NCBI GenBank assembly: GCA_937997355.1
Contig: CALKTZ010000457.1
Span: forward strand, 1-5,975
Direction of reading: 5' to 3'
DNA length: 5,975 nt
Source of the DNA: an uncultured Planctomycetales bacterium
Lineage (GTDB): Bacteria > Planctomycetota > Planctomycetia > Isosphaerales > Isosphaeraceae
The translations under genes and the position numbers were made by a program. The notes under the pieces were generated by a model. The model searched no databases. It was not told where the DNA came from and saw only the letters and a list, made by a program, of their open reading frames with translations. This document shows, one piece after another, positions 5,346 to 5,975 of this stretch. How positions within the stretch are numbered: position 1 is the first letter of the stretch; each line of letters begins with the position of its first letter.

Positions 5346-5975
5346 TTGGCAGACTATTCCACGACCTCCGAGAAGGATCGATCCCCCTTGAATCCGCTGA
5401 ACCCCATCTCTCTCCAACTGTGGACGATCCGGGACGCAATGGCGGCGGATCTCGACGAGGCATTGGGCCGTGCGAAGTCGGCGGGCTTCTCGGCCGTCGA
5501 GGTCGCCCCCTTGCCGGAGGGCATCACGCCGGAGCAGCTCGCCGGTTCCCTGGAACGCCACGGGCTGGCCGTCACGTCGATCCACGGCGACCTCCCCTCG
5601 GCCGACAATCTCGACTCCTGGGATCGGCTCACCCGGGCCTACGGCTGCACGAAAATCATCTGGCACGGTTGGCCGCGCGATCCTCGGTTCGACGCGCTCG
5701 ACGGAGTGCGCGAGGTGTTGGCGACCTTCAATGAGGCCGGGGCCATCGCCCGCGATCGGGGCTATCAATTCGGCCTCCACAACCACTGGTGGGAGTTCGA
5801 ATCGGTCGGCGGGGAGATCCCGATTCGGATCTTCCACGAGGCCCTGCACCCCGAAATCTTCTGGCAACTGGACGTCTACTGGGCGAAGACGGCGGGCGCA
5901 AACCCCTCCGACGCGATCCGGGAGCTGGGTCCCCGGCTCGGCTCGCTCCACTGGAAGGACGGCCCGGCCGTCCAC
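5346..5975 (+). CDS. Sugar phosphate isomerase/epimerase-like TIM-barrel protein, 3' end outside the window
   Basis: The frame is open from the TTG at 5346 to the window edge (210 codons) with no stop, so the gene is cut by the end of the sequence; typical family members are about 250-300 residues. It resembles the xylose isomerase-like TIM-barrel superfamily (AP endonuclease family 2 fold). The first strand is PISLQLWTIRDAM (20-32). Likely metal or catalytic residues follow the family order: VEV with E52, a strand ending SIHGDLP (78-84), LHNHWWEFE (144-152), QLDVYW with D176 (174-179), and LHWKD (201-205). Family members isomerise or epimerise sugars or inositol derivatives using a divalent metal; the substrate cannot be read from the sequence. 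No secretion signal is evident. A TTG at 5388 would give a protein 14 residues shorter, beginning MNPLNPISL, also plausible because the barrel begins just after it. Spacing of 48 bases from the preceding gene allows co-transcription, but no functional link is visible. Confidence 0.85.
   Translation, partial: MADYSTTSEKDRSPLNPLNPISLQLWTIRDAMAADLDEALGRAKSAGFSAVEVAPLPEGITPEQLAGSLERHGLAVTSIHGDLPSADNLDSWDRLTRAYGCTKIIWHGWPRDPRFDALDGVREVLATFNEAGAIARDRGYQFGLHNHWWEFESVGGEIPIRIFHEALHPEIFWQLDVYWAKTAGANPSDAIRELGPRLGSLHWKDGPAVH

Noticed and set aside
5661..5676. Perfect TGGCAC in the isomerase gene as a -24 element
   Set aside because: No TTGC element follows at the correct distance and the site lies deep inside a coding region.
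144..5975. Four long open frames on the - strand (144-1529, 1552-3057, 2595-4142, 4503-5975), each 460-515 codons
   Set aside because: They mirror convincing + strand genes, encode low-complexity Arg/Pro/Gly/Asp-rich text without domain motifs, and are expected where third codon positions are strongly G/C. No antisense gene is supported.

Overview
This is a GC-rich window in which every supported gene lies on the + strand. It looks like a chromosome segment from a planctomycete, perhaps an Isosphaeraceae-type organism. That placement is an inference from the GC-rich coding with G/C-ending codons, weak or absent Shine-Dalgarno sites, a probable TTG start, and the mix of genes: an NtrC-type two-component pair, a zinc-ribbon membrane protein, and a TIM-barrel sugar isomerase/epimerase homologue. 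No sequence search was possible. There are no RNA genes, CRISPR arrays, insertion sequences, integrases or phage genes.

Layout. Positions 1-197 are a leader with two small inverted repeats and a weak -10-like box. Positions 198-1493 encode a predicted outer-surface or periplasmic lipoprotein of a widespread but functionally unassigned family. A 124-base gap holds a possible terminator hairpin and a TAGAAT box. Positions 1618-3051 encode a multi-pass membrane sensor histidine kinase. It overlaps by four bases (ATGA) a sigma-54-type response regulator at 3048-4508, so the two form a translationally coupled two-component operon. An 87-base gap with another TAGAAT box leads to 4596-5297, a protein with an N-terminal four-cysteine zinc-ribbon-like module followed by four predicted membrane helices. 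Positions 5346-5975 are the 5' part of a sugar phosphate isomerase/epimerase-like gene that runs off the window.

How the genes work together. The kinase and regulator should form one signalling pathway: the membrane-embedded N-terminus senses, His226 autophosphorylates, the phosphate moves to Asp86 of the regulator, and the AAA+ domain (with an intact GAFTGA loop) drives sigma-54 RNA polymerase at promoters that appear to lie outside this window. Nothing in the sequence ties the lipoprotein, the zinc-ribbon membrane protein or the isomerase to that pathway beyond adjacency and shared strand.

I did not find a clearly new biological system. The points most worth a second look are a C7 tract (C CCC CCC, in slippery register) at the end of the kinase core, where a -1 shift would enter a frame that stays open all the way into the regulator; the unusual kinase C-terminal tail; the zinc-ribbon/4-TM protein; and the small motifs shared by the two gaps flanking the two-component operon.
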